A stretch of DNA of 64,000 nt from CAVPDE01 sp963702565 (GTDB taxonomy: Bacteria > Desulfobacterota > DSM-4660 > Desulfatiglandales > HGW-15), in the NCBI GenBank assembly GCA_963702565.1, contig CAVPDE010000030.1, positions 1-64,000 on the forward strand, written 5' to 3'. Numbering within the stretch: the first letter of the stretch is position 1; every line of letters begins with the position of its first letter. Below the pieces are notes generated by a model. It had not been told where the DNA came from. It made no database searches and saw only the letters and a program-made list of their open reading frames with translations. Shown here piece after piece: positions 1 through 10,878 of the stretch. Position numbers and translations under genes: made by a program.

Positions 1-67
<67 letters not shown>

Positions 68-139
68 GAAAGTCGTGGGCACTTACGGGTGGCCACTGGG
101 CCGGTAGCTATTCGCCGTGAGTAACCCCGAAGGTTTTCT

Positions 140-215
140 GGGGGTGTAGCTCAGTAGGGAGAGCACCAGCTTTGCAAGCTGGGGGTCATCGGTTCGAGCC
201 CGTTCACCTCCACCA
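140..215 (+). tRNA. tRNA-Ala (UGC)
   Basis: Complete tRNA. The acceptor stem GGGGGTG pairs with CACCTCC (one G:U pair), the anticodon is UGC in CTTTGCAAG, the T-loop is GGTTCGAGCC, and the CCA is encoded. It is the usual second tRNA of an rRNA spacer. Confidence 0.96.
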
Positions 216-225
216 GTTGAACGAT

Positions 226-275
226 CAAAGCTGGAAGCTGAAAAGACTTTCATCTTTTTCCGGCTTCTAGCTTTG
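226..275 (+). repeat. Long hairpin in the tRNA-Ala/23S spacer
   Basis: CAAAGCTGGAAGC at 226-238 pairs with GCTTCTAGCTTTG at 263-275 (13 positions, one G:U), closing a loop of 24 bases. It looks like a small dyad element inserted in the transcribed spacer. It is separate from the 23S processing stem that follows. Confidence 0.7.
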
Positions 276-305
276 AGCGTTTAGCTCAAGCGTGAAAACG
301 CGACT

Positions 306-317
306 TGCTCTTTGAAA
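306..317 (+). promoter_or_regulatory. boxA-like antitermination site
   Basis: TGCTCTTTGAAA resembles the boxA signal (TGCTCTTTAACA) of rRNA operon antitermination and sits just ahead of the 23S precursor stem, where boxA is normally found. Confidence 0.6.
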
Positions 318-320
318 ACT

Positions 321-335
321 GAATACAGGGAGTAC
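321..335 (+). other. 5' arm of the pre-23S processing stem
   Basis: GAATACAGGGAGTAC is complementary, apart from one G:U pair, to GTACTTCCTGTATTC at 3438-3452 beyond the 3' end of 23S. Such flanking stems are the usual RNase III substrate that releases pre-23S. Confidence 0.75.
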
Positions 336-374
336 AGTTTCACCAGCGCTTTTATGGGGATTGGACAATTTTAT

Positions 375-3413
<3,039 letters not shown>

Positions 3414-3437
3414 TATTTTTTTCCCCTTGCTGGGAAC

Positions 3438-3452
3438 GTACTTCCTGTATTC
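3438..3452 (+). other. 3' arm of the pre-23S processing stem
   Basis: Pairs with 321-335; see that entry. It lies between the 23S and 5S genes. Confidence 0.7.
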
Positions 3453-3470
3453 TTTACTTTTATTCAGTTT

Positions 3471-3586
3471 TCGGTGGCGATGGCGAAGAGGAAACACCCG
3501 TTCCCATTCCGAACACGGCAGTTAAGCTCTTCAGCGCCGATGGTACTGCGTGGGGAACTACGTGGGAGAGTAGGACGCCGCCGAGA
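3471..3586 (+). rRNA. 5S ribosomal RNA
   Basis: Typical 5S RNA of about 116 bases. The 5' TCGGTGGCG pairs with the 3' CGCCGCCGA, and the internal core AACACCCGTTCCCATTCCGAACACGG is the conserved loop B/helix III region. It closes the rRNA operon. Confidence 0.95.
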
Positions 3587-3597
3587 TTCATTTGCGC

Positions 3598-3629
3598 AAA
3601 AAGCCTCTTGGGTAACCAAGGGGCTTTTT
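3598..3629 (+). terminator. Rho-independent terminator of the rRNA operon
   Basis: A 14-bp stem (AAAAAGCCTCTTGG with CCAAGGGGCTTTTT, one G:U) closes a GTAA loop and ends in a T tract. It sits 12 bases after 5S. Confidence 0.92.
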
Positions 3630-3699
3630 GCTTGGTGGCCGCCTGATAAGCCGGAATATCTCTGGGTACCATTTCTATACCTTGGAACGTCAGCTGGGT

Positions 3700-3725
3700 G
3701 TCATTTCGAGCGAAATGAGAAATCT
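3700..3725. repeat. Half copy of the GTCATTTCGAG dispersed repeat
   Basis: GTCATTTCGAGCGAAATGAG followed by AAATCT. Near-identical cores occur at 13503-13597 and, inverted, at 52089-52159. Only one arm is visible here. The IS21 element begins 16 bases further on and its far flank does not carry the other arm. Confidence 0.7.
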
Positions 3726-3735
3726 AAATTTCTCG

Positions 3736-3741
3736 GCTAAC
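3736..3741. repeat. Left target-site duplication of the IS21 element (GCTAAC)
   Basis: GCTAAC lies directly outside the left TGAC end of the element. The same six bases follow the right end at 6530-6535. IS21-family elements commonly make duplications of 4 to 8 bp. Confidence 0.85.
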
Positions 3742-3907
3742 TGACTGACGTCAATTATTTTTCCCGTCAGCGACAATTATAATTCCCGGTTCTCCCTTGC
3801 CTTCAAAGCCAGCTCCTTATCCGAAGCGGGTGAAGCGGAGGGAGCCCGTAGGGCGACCGTAGATTCACCCGCCGGCCGCGGTGGCTCCTGCCGTTTTTCG
3901 CCCTGGT

Positions 3908-4159
3908 CTATGCGTATCGCTTCTTGAGTTCCCGGGCTTTTTTCTGGTCAAACCCGATGTCCGCTCTGCAAACATCATAAATCCACACCGGACAACCATA
4001 ATCGAACTCTCGGATCAAGAGCCCCCCTTCAAAATCCGTGATCATGTAAACTTGATGTCTTTTTGTACAATTGTCGAACCAGGTTGTATTTTCATCGGTG
4101 AAAGTCGCATCTATCGTTTCCCGGCGTCCCTTTTGTGGATTGTAAACGGTCATCTCCAT
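3908..4159 (-). CDS. Small passenger protein of the IS21 element, function unknown
   Basis: An 83-residue protein encoded directly after istB inside the element. The frame is open from a GTG at 4168 that overlaps the istB stop (GTGA), but the ATG at 4159 has a GGAGG at a spacing of 8 and is the likelier start. The product is charged, with a basic C-terminus (EKKARELKKRY type) and several aromatic residues in the middle. I recognise no domain. Canonical IS21 elements carry only istA and istB, so this third frame is an accessory gene. Its position suggests co-transcription with the transposition genes. It could also be a host gene picked up by the element. Confidence 0.6.
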   Translation of the reverse strand: MEMTVYNPQKGRRETIDATFTDENTTWFDNCTKRHQVYMITDFEGGLLIREFDYGCPVWIYDVCRADIGFDQKKARELKKRYA

Positions 4160-4164
4160 TTCCT

Positions 4165-4950
4165 TCACCTCCCTTGTACGTCCTCTTTGTGGACGCCTTT
4201 ATTTGCGGTTGAGTGCTCCAGCCGGTAACTGGCAAGATTCAACTCCAGAATGATACTGTGGTGGACCACCCGATCAATGGCTGCCGCCGTTGTCATGGGA
4301 TCCTTGAAGATACGCTCCCATTTGGAGAAAGGCAGATTGCTGGTGATCATCACGCTCCCCCGTTCGTAGCGTTCCGCCAGGAGGATAAAGAGCACCTCCA
4401 TCTCCTCCCTGTTTTGCTCGACGTAGCCGATGTCGTCGATGATGATCACTTCATACTTTGAAAGGCCCTTCAGCAGCCGGGGCAGCTTCAGGTCTCGCTT
4501 TGCAACGAGCAACTGCTGCACCAGAAGGCTGCAGGGGCAGAAGAGCAATCGGCGGCCTTGTCGGTGGATCAGCTCCTGGGCGATGGCGCACAGAAGGTGG
4601 GTTTTTCCGCTCCCAGGATTGCCAAAAGCCAGCACATTCTCTGCGCGCTCCACGAAGGACCCTTCCAAGAGCGCATTGAGTTGCACCGCCAGCACGGAAG
4701 GCAGGCGACTCGTTTCAAAGCTCGCCAGGTTCTTTTCCAAAGGCAATTTGGATTCTCTCAGCAGTCTCTGAACCCGATTCTGGCGCCTCGCCTCGCGCTC
4801 CCGCTCCATCACCTCGGCAAGATAGTGTTCGTAAGTCAAGGATTCCTGGCGGGCCCGATCCGCCTCTTGCCCGTAACAGGCTCGCACGGTGGGCAAATGC
4901 AATTCCTTCAAACATTGGACCAAGGAGGGCTTCAGTTCGCTTGATAACAT
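4165..4950 (-). CDS. istB: IS21-family transposition helper ATPase IstB
   Basis: 261 residues. An AAA+ ATPase related to DnaC that regulates target choice and activates the IstA transposase. Walker A is GNPGSGKT at about residues 110-117 and Walker B is VIIIDDIGY at about 168-176. The N-terminal ~100 residues are the helical IstA-interaction region typical of the family. Length is normal. Its start overlaps the end of istA by 19 bases, the usual arrangement for translational coupling in this family. No frameshift is seen. Confidence 0.93.
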   Translation of the reverse strand: MLSSELKPSLVQCLKELHLPTVRACYGQEADRARQESLTYEHYLAEVMEREREARRQNRVQRLLRESKLPLEKNLASFETSRLPSVLAVQLNALLEGSFVERAENVLAFGNPGSGKTHLLCAIAQELIHRQGRRLLFCPCSLLVQQLLVAKRDLKLPRLLKGLSKYEVIIIDDIGYVEQNREEMEVLFILLAERYERGSVMITSNLPFSKWERIFKDPMTTAAAIDRVVHHSIILELNLASYRLEHSTANKGVHKEDVQGR

Positions 4951-6428
4951 GACAACACCTCCTTGCTCCTCAGAAGCGCATCGTAAGCGGCCAAATCAAC
5001 CTCGGGGATCACAATGTGGGCAGGCGAGGGGATCCGCCCCTCAGAGCATACCATCCCTTCTACGGCCTCAATACCGATGGCAAGCTCCTTGTCAATAAGC
5101 GTTCGCAGAGCATCATCTACTGCCGCTTCGTTCTCCATGGCAGCCAGACGCAATATCCCCAGATACTCCTTCGCCGCCCGAGAAGGATGCCGCCCCTTCA
5201 GCCAGTCATAGGCCATGCGGAATCGATGGGTGGGAAAGAGCTCTTCCCGGTAGCGATAGTGCTCAAAAGCCCCGGGCTTGCGCACCAGCCAGTCAATAAT
5301 GTGTCTGTACTGGATGCGGTGCTTGCCTTCACCACGCAAACGCGGCATCGTCTCTATGCCCTGCTGGGCATACCAAACCTCCAGACGCTCCGCATAAAGC
5401 CGCACCTCTATCTTCTCGCCAATCAGACGGCTGTCCACCGAGTACACATTGTGATTGGCGCGGATTGTGCTGCTCGGCCCCACCCTGACCCAAAGCCGCT
5501 TGCAGGTGTCATAACGCCTCGGCGGAAGGCGCCGCAGCACCTTCACCTCCTCTTCAAACCGATCCCTTCGCCCCGAGTTGAGCTGGGCGAAAAGCTTGCG
5601 CAAGAAAACCCCGTACTCTTGGCGACTTGAAAAATCACAACTCCCCCGGAGCATCAGAGATTGCGCCAATGCCCTCTTCAACCGGTAGTGGCGCTGCTCC
5701 ACATCCCCGTTCTCGTTGGGGCTCTCGCCCTGAGTTTTATGGCCCTGCAAACCATAGTGTTCCAGCAACGCCCGGTAGCGTTGCGTGAACTCCTCCGGAT
5801 TGTCCGGCCTCTTCACGGCCGCTGAGAGTTGATCCGTCCGGTGCAACTCCGGCACACCCCCTAACTCCCAAAGCGCATTCTGCAATCCCTCGCTCAAGGA
5901 CTCAAAGCTCTCTGAAAAACAGATCGTCCCCGTCTCCCAGTTCGAATAGGTAAGCACAAAGTGATAGAGCAAGTGCTCAAAAGGCTGCCTCTGAATCCTC
6001 ACCCCTAAAGGGTTCATAGAGGTAAAATCGGACTCACACAGCTCCCCGGGTTTGTGCACCTGCGGAAAGAACACCTCCCTGGGTGGCCCCTGCAGTGCAC
6101 GCCATATCTTTACCCGGCGCTGCAGGCTTCTCAGTTGCCCATCAGAAAATCGACCAGGGTACCGTCGCTGCAAATCTTCAAAAAGCGTCTTCGCTTCGAG
6201 ACCTGGATTGATTTCCAGATTCTCTTCCACCCCAGCCCAAAAATCATTAAATGGATCTTCCCGAGTCCGCCAGAAATGCTCAACCCTGAGCTCATGAGGC
6301 ATTTTCCCGAGAGACCGGTACTTGCGCGCCGTCTTCTCGTCCATGTCCGCCTTTGCCGCTGCTGCCGCCAAACCCATACCCTTCCCCAATAGTTCCATAA
6401 GCCTCCTCACTTCTCGGTTAGTGACCAT
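4932..6428 (-). CDS. istA: IS21-family transposase IstA
   Basis: 498 residues from the ATG at 6428, which has GGAGG six bases upstream; an in-frame longer start reaching into the inverted repeat is less likely. The N-terminus has a helix-turn-helix (about 1-45, ending in KTARKYRSLGKMP). The retroviral-integrase-type core carries the catalytic triad D134 (CESDFTSM), D199 (LHRTDQLSAAV) and E244 (NENGDVEQRHYRLK), the motifs expected of IS21 DDE enzymes. It acts with IstB in cut-and-paste transposition. The frame is complete. Confidence 0.93.
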   Translation of the reverse strand: MVTNREVRRLMELLGKGMGLAAAAAKADMDEKTARKYRSLGKMPHELRVEHFWRTREDPFNDFWAGVEENLEINPGLEAKTLFEDLQRRYPGRFSDGQLRSLQRRVKIWRALQGPPREVFFPQVHKPGELCESDFTSMNPLGVRIQRQPFEHLLYHFVLTYSNWETGTICFSESFESLSEGLQNALWELGGVPELHRTDQLSAAVKRPDNPEEFTQRYRALLEHYGLQGHKTQGESPNENGDVEQRHYRLKRALAQSLMLRGSCDFSSRQEYGVFLRKLFAQLNSGRRDRFEEEVKVLRRLPPRRYDTCKRLWVRVGPSSTIRANHNVYSVDSRLIGEKIEVRLYAERLEVWYAQQGIETMPRLRGEGKHRIQYRHIIDWLVRKPGAFEHYRYREELFPTHRFRMAYDWLKGRHPSRAAKEYLGILRLAAMENEAAVDDALRTLIDKELAIGIEAVEGMVCSEGRIPSPAHIVIPEVDLAAYDALLRSKEVLSCYQAN

Positions 6429-6529
6429 CCAAACCTCCTTCTCCAAGGGCTTGGATAGCCTAGCATTCAGCCTATGCGAACCGGGAATTTTAATTGTCGT
6501 CACACGGGAATTCTAATTGTCGCTGGTCA

Positions 6530-6535
6530 GCTAAC
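6530..6535. repeat. Right target-site duplication of the IS21 element (GCTAAC)
   Basis: Identical to 3736-3741 and directly adjacent to the right TGAC terminus (read on the minus strand). Confidence 0.85.
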
Positions 6536-6609
6536 GCCTCAAAATGGTATTGTTATTAGTAAACCTAAGTCCTTGTCTATGACTATTGGTTTGATGTTTT
6601 TGGTAAATT

Positions 6610-7446
6610 ATGTCAGTACCTTACGAACAACTTTACATCTATTTAATCAAGGGACTGGTTCCTCGGGAGGAGGAAGCGTCCCTCGGTTCATGTTTCCTCG
6701 GAAACTGGGTCGAGGAAGACACCTGTTTCCTCTTTTTCGGAGCGCCGTCCGAGGCGATGGTCGCAGAACTTCTAAGAAGACACTCCGATTTGAAATTTCT
6801 GGAGAATTACCACTTTTCTTATGAGGAGTGGCAGGGCGCCTTTTCCCAACCCCTCAAGATAGACCGCTTTCTCATTGTCCCGCCATGGGTGAATGCAGTG
6901 GAAGCCCCAAGGGAGACAAAGATCCTTCTGGACCCTGGGCTCGTGTTCGGCACAGGGCTCCATGCCTCAACCAGGGATTCACTGAAAGCCCTGAGCTACG
7001 TTCATTCCGTGTTCCCAGTTAGGAAGGTTGTGGACCTGGGAACAGGGACCGGCGTCCTCGCTCTGGCCAGCGCCTTGCTCGGGGCTGAAGATGTTCTCGC
7101 TATAGATCTCAATCCGCTTTGTGTAAAGACAGCAAAAACCAACGTTATGTTGAACCGACTTGAAAGCCGGATTGAAGTGAAAGAGGGTAGGGCCGAAGAT
7201 TTCGCTGAAATCCCCGCAGACCTGATGCTCGCCAATATCCACTGGGATGTTTTGAAATCATTGCTCGCCAAAGAAAATTTCAGAAAAAACCAGTGGGTCG
7301 TTCTTTCCGGACTGATGAGAAGCCACGCCAGAGACTTGGAGGCTGACTTAGCCCGCTACGGCCTCCGCATCGTGAAAGCCTGGGAGGATGAGGCGACGTG
7401 GTACACGATGCTTGTAAGAGGTGGAGTGATGGAGTGTTGGGTTTAA
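6610..7446 (+). CDS. prmA: Ribosomal protein L11 methyltransferase
   Basis: 278 residues. SAM-dependent methyltransferase that modifies ribosomal protein L11 in the cytoplasm. The PrmA hallmark DPGLVFGTGLHAST is at about 108-121, the SAM-binding motif VVDLGTGTG at about 140-148, the acidic loop DLNPL after it, and LANIHWDVL in the position of the catalytic (N/D)PPY-type motif. Length is a little under the usual 290-300 residues, with a short N-terminal domain. The last codons and the TAA stop are made by a dispersed dyad repeat (7420-7474), so the native C-terminus may have been replaced. No clear ribosome binding site was seen, and the IS21 element upstream may have displaced the original promoter. 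Confidence 0.85.
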   Translation: MSVPYEQLYIYLIKGLVPREEEASLGSCFLGNWVEEDTCFLFFGAPSEAMVAELLRRHSDLKFLENYHFSYEEWQGAFSQPLKIDRFLIVPPWVNAVEAPRETKILLDPGLVFGTGLHASTRDSLKALSYVHSVFPVRKVVDLGTGTGVLALASALLGAEDVLAIDLNPLCVKTAKTNVMLNRLESRIEVKEGRAEDFAEIPADLMLANIHWDVLKSLLAKENFRKNQWVVLSGLMRSHARDLEADLARYGLRIVKAWEDEATWYTMLVRGGVMECWV

Positions 7447-7474
7447 ACCCTTACTCCAATACTCCATTACTCCA
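7420..7474. repeat. ACTCC-type dyad repeat overlapping the end of prmA
   Basis: A dyad centred on GGGTTTAAACCC (7439-7450), with GGAGTGATGGAGT on the left and ACTCCAATACTCCATTACTCC-like sequence on the right. A second copy with the same centre and arms is at 38072-38140. The stop codon of prmA (7444-7446) lies in the centre of the dyad. Confidence 0.75.
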
Positions 7475-7607
7475 ATTTCTTCACGGACAACTGACGACTA
7501 TCCACGGGCAACAAGCAACCTGCTACCTGCGCTTTTGGACCATTTGACACAGGATTTCTTTCTTGTATAGTGCCTTATTCTCGAATCTTCGAATGGAGGA
7601 AGAAGCT

Positions 7608-8114
7608 TTGGCGATTGATGAAAAACGCACAGATCTCCCAATGCTCCAAGGCCATTCCTGCTTTGCCTGCGGCACAGCGAACCCTATAGGGCTAAAATTG
7701 AAATTCTACAACATAAACGATAGCGTGTGCGCCGACATCACCCTTGGCAAAAATCATGAAGGGTGGCAGAACATGGCCCATGGGGGCATTATCTCGACCC
7801 TCCTCGATGAAGTCATGGCGTGGACGATCATGTACTTCAAACGGATTTTCTTTGTCACGAGGAAAATGGAGATCAAGTATGTCCGGCCGGTTCTGATCGG
7901 AGTTCCCCTGACCGTGAAGGGAAGGATGATGAAAGAAAGGAAGCCGCCTTACATCGGGGCTGTGGCCGATATTCTCGACGACAAGAACCAGATCCTTGCC
8001 AGGGCCACAGGGGAATTCGTGGAGATCCCTAAAGACAAGCTGGACCTGGTTCCGGATGGACTCAAGCAGGACATGCTCGAGCTGTTCGACAAATTCTCAA
8101 ACTCGGTGCAGTAG
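7608..8114 (+). CDS. PaaI-type hotdog-fold thioesterase
   Basis: About 168 residues from a TTG start preceded by GGAGGAAG at good spacing; an ATG at 7593 is the alternative. Motifs of the PaaI/4HBT thioesterase family are present: CFACGTANPIGLKLKF near the N-terminus and the active-site helix HGGIISTLLDEVMAW about 60 residues in, followed by the beta strands of a hotdog fold. Such enzymes hydrolyse acyl-CoA or aryl-CoA thioesters; the substrate here cannot be told. It lies 50 bases ahead of a metallo-beta-lactamase gene in the same direction. Confidence 0.8.
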   Translation: MAIDEKRTDLPMLQGHSCFACGTANPIGLKLKFYNINDSVCADITLGKNHEGWQNMAHGGIISTLLDEVMAWTIMYFKRIFFVTRKMEIKYVRPVLIGVPLTVKGRMMKERKPPYIGAVADILDDKNQILARATGEFVEIPKDKLDLVPDGLKQDMLELFDKFSNSVQ

Positions 8115-8177
8115 GAAATCCTGAGTGGAGAAATCGATTACAATGTGAATTAGCGAAAGATGGAGGGGATGACTCTT

Positions 8178-8810
8178 ATGATCGTTGAACAAATCAAGGT
8201 TGGATTCATGGATGTTTTCTGCTACCTCGTGGCATGCTCGAGGACCAAAGAGGCTCTTTTCATCGATCCTGCCGGGAACGAAGAGGATCTGGTTAACTTC
8301 ATCAGGCAAGAAAACCTGACCCTCAAGTACATCGTCAACACCCATGGCCATGCGGATCACACTTGTGGAAACAAAAAGGTCAAAGCCCTCACAGGGGCAA
8401 AGATCGTTATGCATGAGACGGACAACCGGGTGTTCAGCACACCTGAAGCCTATGCCATGGCGAGACAGTGGGGGTTTGAGCCGTCACCCCCGGCTGATGA
8501 GACGGTGGGAGACGGTGACCAGATTGTCGTTGGAGACGTCTCTCTAGAAGTGATCCACACTCCCGGGCACAGCCCCGGCGGCATCTGCCTGCTGAGCGAT
8601 GGAAATCTGTTCACGGGGGACACTCTTTTTGTCGGCGGAATCGGCAGGACAGACCTTCCCGGCTCTTCCCATGAGCAGTTCATGAAGTCCATCAAGGATA
8701 GACTCCTGATCCTTCCCCCTGAGACCATTGTTTGGCCCGGGCACGATTATGGGGCCATGGTTCGTTCGACCATCGGATATGAAAAGGCAACGAACCCGTG
8801 GTTGGAATAA
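8178..8810 (+). CDS. MBL-fold hydrolase, glyoxalase II-like
   Basis: 210 residues from an ATG with GGAGGGG upstream. Metallo-beta-lactamase fold with the binuclear metal motif NTHGHADHTCG at about residues 53-63, the second-shell HTPGHSPGGI, GDTLF and the late GHDYG, all in the order seen in glyoxalase II-like hydrolases of about 210 residues. The likely job is hydrolysis of a small thioester or related metabolite in the cytoplasm; the exact substrate is unknown. It ends in front of a hairpin terminator shared with the convergent mscL. Confidence 0.82.
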   Translation: MIVEQIKVGFMDVFCYLVACSRTKEALFIDPAGNEEDLVNFIRQENLTLKYIVNTHGHADHTCGNKKVKALTGAKIVMHETDNRVFSTPEAYAMARQWGFEPSPPADETVGDGDQIVVGDVSLEVIHTPGHSPGGICLLSDGNLFTGDTLFVGGIGRTDLPGSSHEQFMKSIKDRLLILPPETIVWPGHDYGAMVRSTIGYEKATNPWLE

Positions 8811-8839
8811 GGGGAAGGTACACGGCGCACGGATGATGA

Positions 8840-8874
8840 GAAAGGGCGTTGCCTTTTACAGGGAACGCCCTTTC
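8840..8874. terminator. Hairpin between convergent MBL hydrolase and mscL genes
   Basis: GAAAGGGCGTT at 8840-8850 pairs perfectly with AACGCCCTTTC at 8864-8874. The 11-bp stem has A/T-rich feet on both sides and could terminate both converging transcripts. The T run after it is short. Confidence 0.6.
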
Positions 8875-8904
8875 TGGTTGATAACAGCTCTCAGCCCTAT
8901 GGAT

Positions 8905-9354
8905 CTACAGATTCGATGTGCAGTGGCCGCACTTGGTCGCCTTGATGGGAATCGTGGACAGGCAGTGAGGACACTCTTTGGTTGTCGGCGCTGCCGCAGG
9001 AGCCGTTTCCTGCTGCTTCTTGAGCTTGTTCATGCCCTTGATCAGCATAAACACGGAAAAGGCCACGATGAGAAAGCTCACGATGGTGTTGAAAAAGGCA
9101 CCGTAGCTGAGCGTGACCGCGCCTGCTTTCTTTGCCAATTCGAGCGTGGCATAGGGACCTGCAGCGGCCCCTTGCTTCAGGGTAATGAAGAGGTTTGAAA
9201 AGTCAACACTGCCTAGCAGCAGGCCGATAGGCGGCATGATGACGTCGTCCACAAGGGATTTGACGATGGCGCCGAAAGCCGCGCCGATGATGATGCCCAC
9301 AGCCATGTCCACCACGTTGCCCCTCATTGCGAATTCTCTGAATTCCTTAAGCAT
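8905..9354 (-). CDS. mscL: Large-conductance mechanosensitive channel with C-terminal zinc ribbon
   Basis: 149 residues. Pentameric membrane channel that opens under osmotic downshock. The N-terminal amphipathic helix MLKEFREFAMRGNVVDMAVG, the first transmembrane segment GIIIGAAFGAIVKSLVDDVIMPP and the second segment around FFNTIVSFLIVAFSVFMLIK are all standard MscL. After an alanine/proline linker the C-terminus carries CPHC and CGHC about 12 residues apart, a small zinc-ribbon-like module in place of the usual charged tail. Convergent with the MBL hydrolase gene. Confidence 0.93.
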   Translation of the reverse strand: MLKEFREFAMRGNVVDMAVGIIIGAAFGAIVKSLVDDVIMPPIGLLLGSVDFSNLFITLKQGAAAGPYATLELAKKAGAVTLSYGAFFNTIVSFLIVAFSVFMLIKGMNKLKKQQETAPAAAPTTKECPHCLSTIPIKATKCGHCTSNL

Positions 9355-9405
9355 GATCTTTCCTCCTGTGTTTGCGATTAAGTTAACCTGGAAAGCTCAA
9401 AACCC

Positions 9406-10425
9406 TCAGTTGGACCAGAGATAGCCGAAAGTTAGAAGGTAGGTGTAGTCACTCTCCTTCTTTCCCGGAGACGGGCTCTTGTCATATTCCCAGTTAACTT
9501 GGGCGGTGATATTCAGGTTCTTGTAAAAGGGGATCCGAAATCCTGTCTGGGTGAAGAGGATGAGGTCATCGGAGTCTTCCACGCTCTGCAACCCTGTGTG
9601 ATACAGGAAGTATTGGAGGGATTTGGGCAGGAGGAAATGGTCGAACCTCAGCGCCCAGCGACCTGCCATAAAACTGTCGTCCTCGCCAAGAAAGTAGTTC
9701 TCGTCCACGTAGCTGAGACCGCCTTCAACAGAGAGGTTGGTCCTATCCGTTTCAATGAATTGGTAACCGACACCGACGCCCAGGGTGACTCTGAGATCGA
9801 GATCCTTGAACTCGTCCTGCTCGCCCGTAGCATTGGCGTAAGCATACCACTTTTTCGTAAAAAAGTGATCGTATTTCATGTAGCCGAGGGCTTTGTCTTC
9901 GGTTTTCACGTCCTCATCTTCGGACCGCTTGTAAAGGCCTCCAATGGTGTAGCGGTTCTGGAGGGTGCGGGCCATGAACTCGGCATCCGCATAGATATCC
10001 TGAGTATCGGTGTTGCCGTCCGTCATGCTGAAGCCGACATTGGCCCTGAAGTTGGTCCTCAAGGGCGGCTTTGGATTGATCGTCTTAATGTTGGCAAGGT
10101 CCACCGTGACCGGTTCTGCAACCTGCTCGGCCTTGACCTTCACTTTTCCCGGATCCCCAGGGGAGACCGGGCCCTGGGCCGTGGTCTCATCACCGAGGAC
10201 CACCTTGATGGGCTCATCCGTTTTCAAGTTCACCACTTCTTCCCACTTGATGGACAGGTCTCCGGCGTAGGACGTTTTGAAGACCAGGGTGCTGGCATCC
10301 AAGGACACGACTTTGCCCGTGAGGCGGTCTCCGTTCTTGAGCCACACCTCATCGGCAGAAGCCGGGATCGAGGCCAGAGCGACGAAGAATAGGGTTAACG
10401 TGCTGAAAACAAGCTTTCTTCTCAT
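9406..10425 (-). CDS. DUF481 family outer-membrane protein
   Basis: 339 residues with a clear signal peptide (about 1-24, cleavage after ASA). The N-terminal part (DEVWLKNGDRLTGKVV, then KWEEVVNLKTDEPI) is a small beta-rich domain seen in front of DUF481 barrels. From about residue 125 the sequence alternates short beta strands rich in aromatic residues (DIYADAEFMARTLQNRY and similar), ending in an aromatic-rich strand, as in salt-induced YdiY-like barrels. It is probably an outer-membrane beta barrel of unknown function. A GGAGGTGACCC ribosome binding site precedes the ATG. Confidence 0.82.
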   Translation of the reverse strand: MRRKLVFSTLTLFFVALASIPASADEVWLKNGDRLTGKVVSLDASTLVFKTSYAGDLSIKWEEVVNLKTDEPIKVVLGDETTAQGPVSPGDPGKVKVKAEQVAEPVTVDLANIKTINPKPPLRTNFRANVGFSMTDGNTDTQDIYADAEFMARTLQNRYTIGGLYKRSEDEDVKTEDKALGYMKYDHFFTKKWYAYANATGEQDEFKDLDLRVTLGVGVGYQFIETDRTNLSVEGGLSYVDENYFLGEDDSFMAGRWALRFDHFLLPKSLQYFLYHTGLQSVEDSDDLILFTQTGFRIPFYKNLNITAQVNWEYDKSPSPGKKESDYTYLLTFGYLWSN

Positions 10426-10878
10426 GGGTCACCTCCTTGGGAATACTGTGTACGCAAAGCCCCGCCAAACCCCCTCCAGCGTGAGACGCGGAAGGGAAGA
10501 CACAGAAGTTGGAACACCTTCTTTGAGTTTGTTCTGTTCCGTTAGAATTGCTCGGCCGAGATGGAAGCGCCCCAAGTATATCAAGGTCGAAGCGTTGTTT
10601 AATAACCAAGAGCGCTGAACTCAGCAAATCTGATAACCTCTTGCCGGATAAGGAGGCTGTCATACACGTACGGTGCGACGGCCGACAATTTATGTGGGAG
10701 ATCATCTTGCCATTTTTGAACGCAAAAACTAAGATAAGGGTGCCCTGTTGTCAAGGGATTTTTGAGAGGGATAGAGGGACACCGGGTGCCCCTGGCTTGC
10801 AGGAAGCGGCAGGGAGATGGGGAGGAGGTTTTTTGCCGTGTTTGATGAAAAAGGGATTGATTCGAAAGGAGGCGTATC
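10426..10878. other. Non-coding stretch between divergent genes
   Basis: It must hold the promoters of the DUF481 gene (minus) and the TIGR04076 gene (plus). I see no convincing coding frame and no clear -35/-10 pair. A short dyad ACACCGGGTG near 10780 is the only structure noticed. Confidence 0.4.

Larger units (their letters stand above)
3742..6529 (-). mobile_element. Intact IS21-family insertion sequence, 2,788 bp
   Basis: The element carries istA, istB and a third small gene, all on the minus strand. Both ends begin with TGAC. Each end holds two tandem copies of a motif of the type CGACAATTAnAATTCCCG, arranged as long imperfect terminal inverted repeats (3742-3793 and about 6480-6529), as expected for multi-repeat IS21 ends. 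It is flanked by the 6-bp duplication GCTAAC. Intact frames, intact ends and a perfect duplication argue for recent, possibly still active, insertion. It separates the rRNA operon from prmA and ends about 80 bases before the prmA start. Confidence 0.92.

Noticed and set aside
9499..10392. 297-codon plus-strand frame opposite the DUF481 gene
   Set aside because: Antisense to a gene with signal peptide and ribosome binding site; no motifs.
10452..10461. ACGCAAAGCC resembling part of a cyclic di-GMP-I riboswitch
   Set aside because: The other conserved blocks (GGGCAAACC and the tetraloop/receptor) are absent, and the position relative to genes is wrong.
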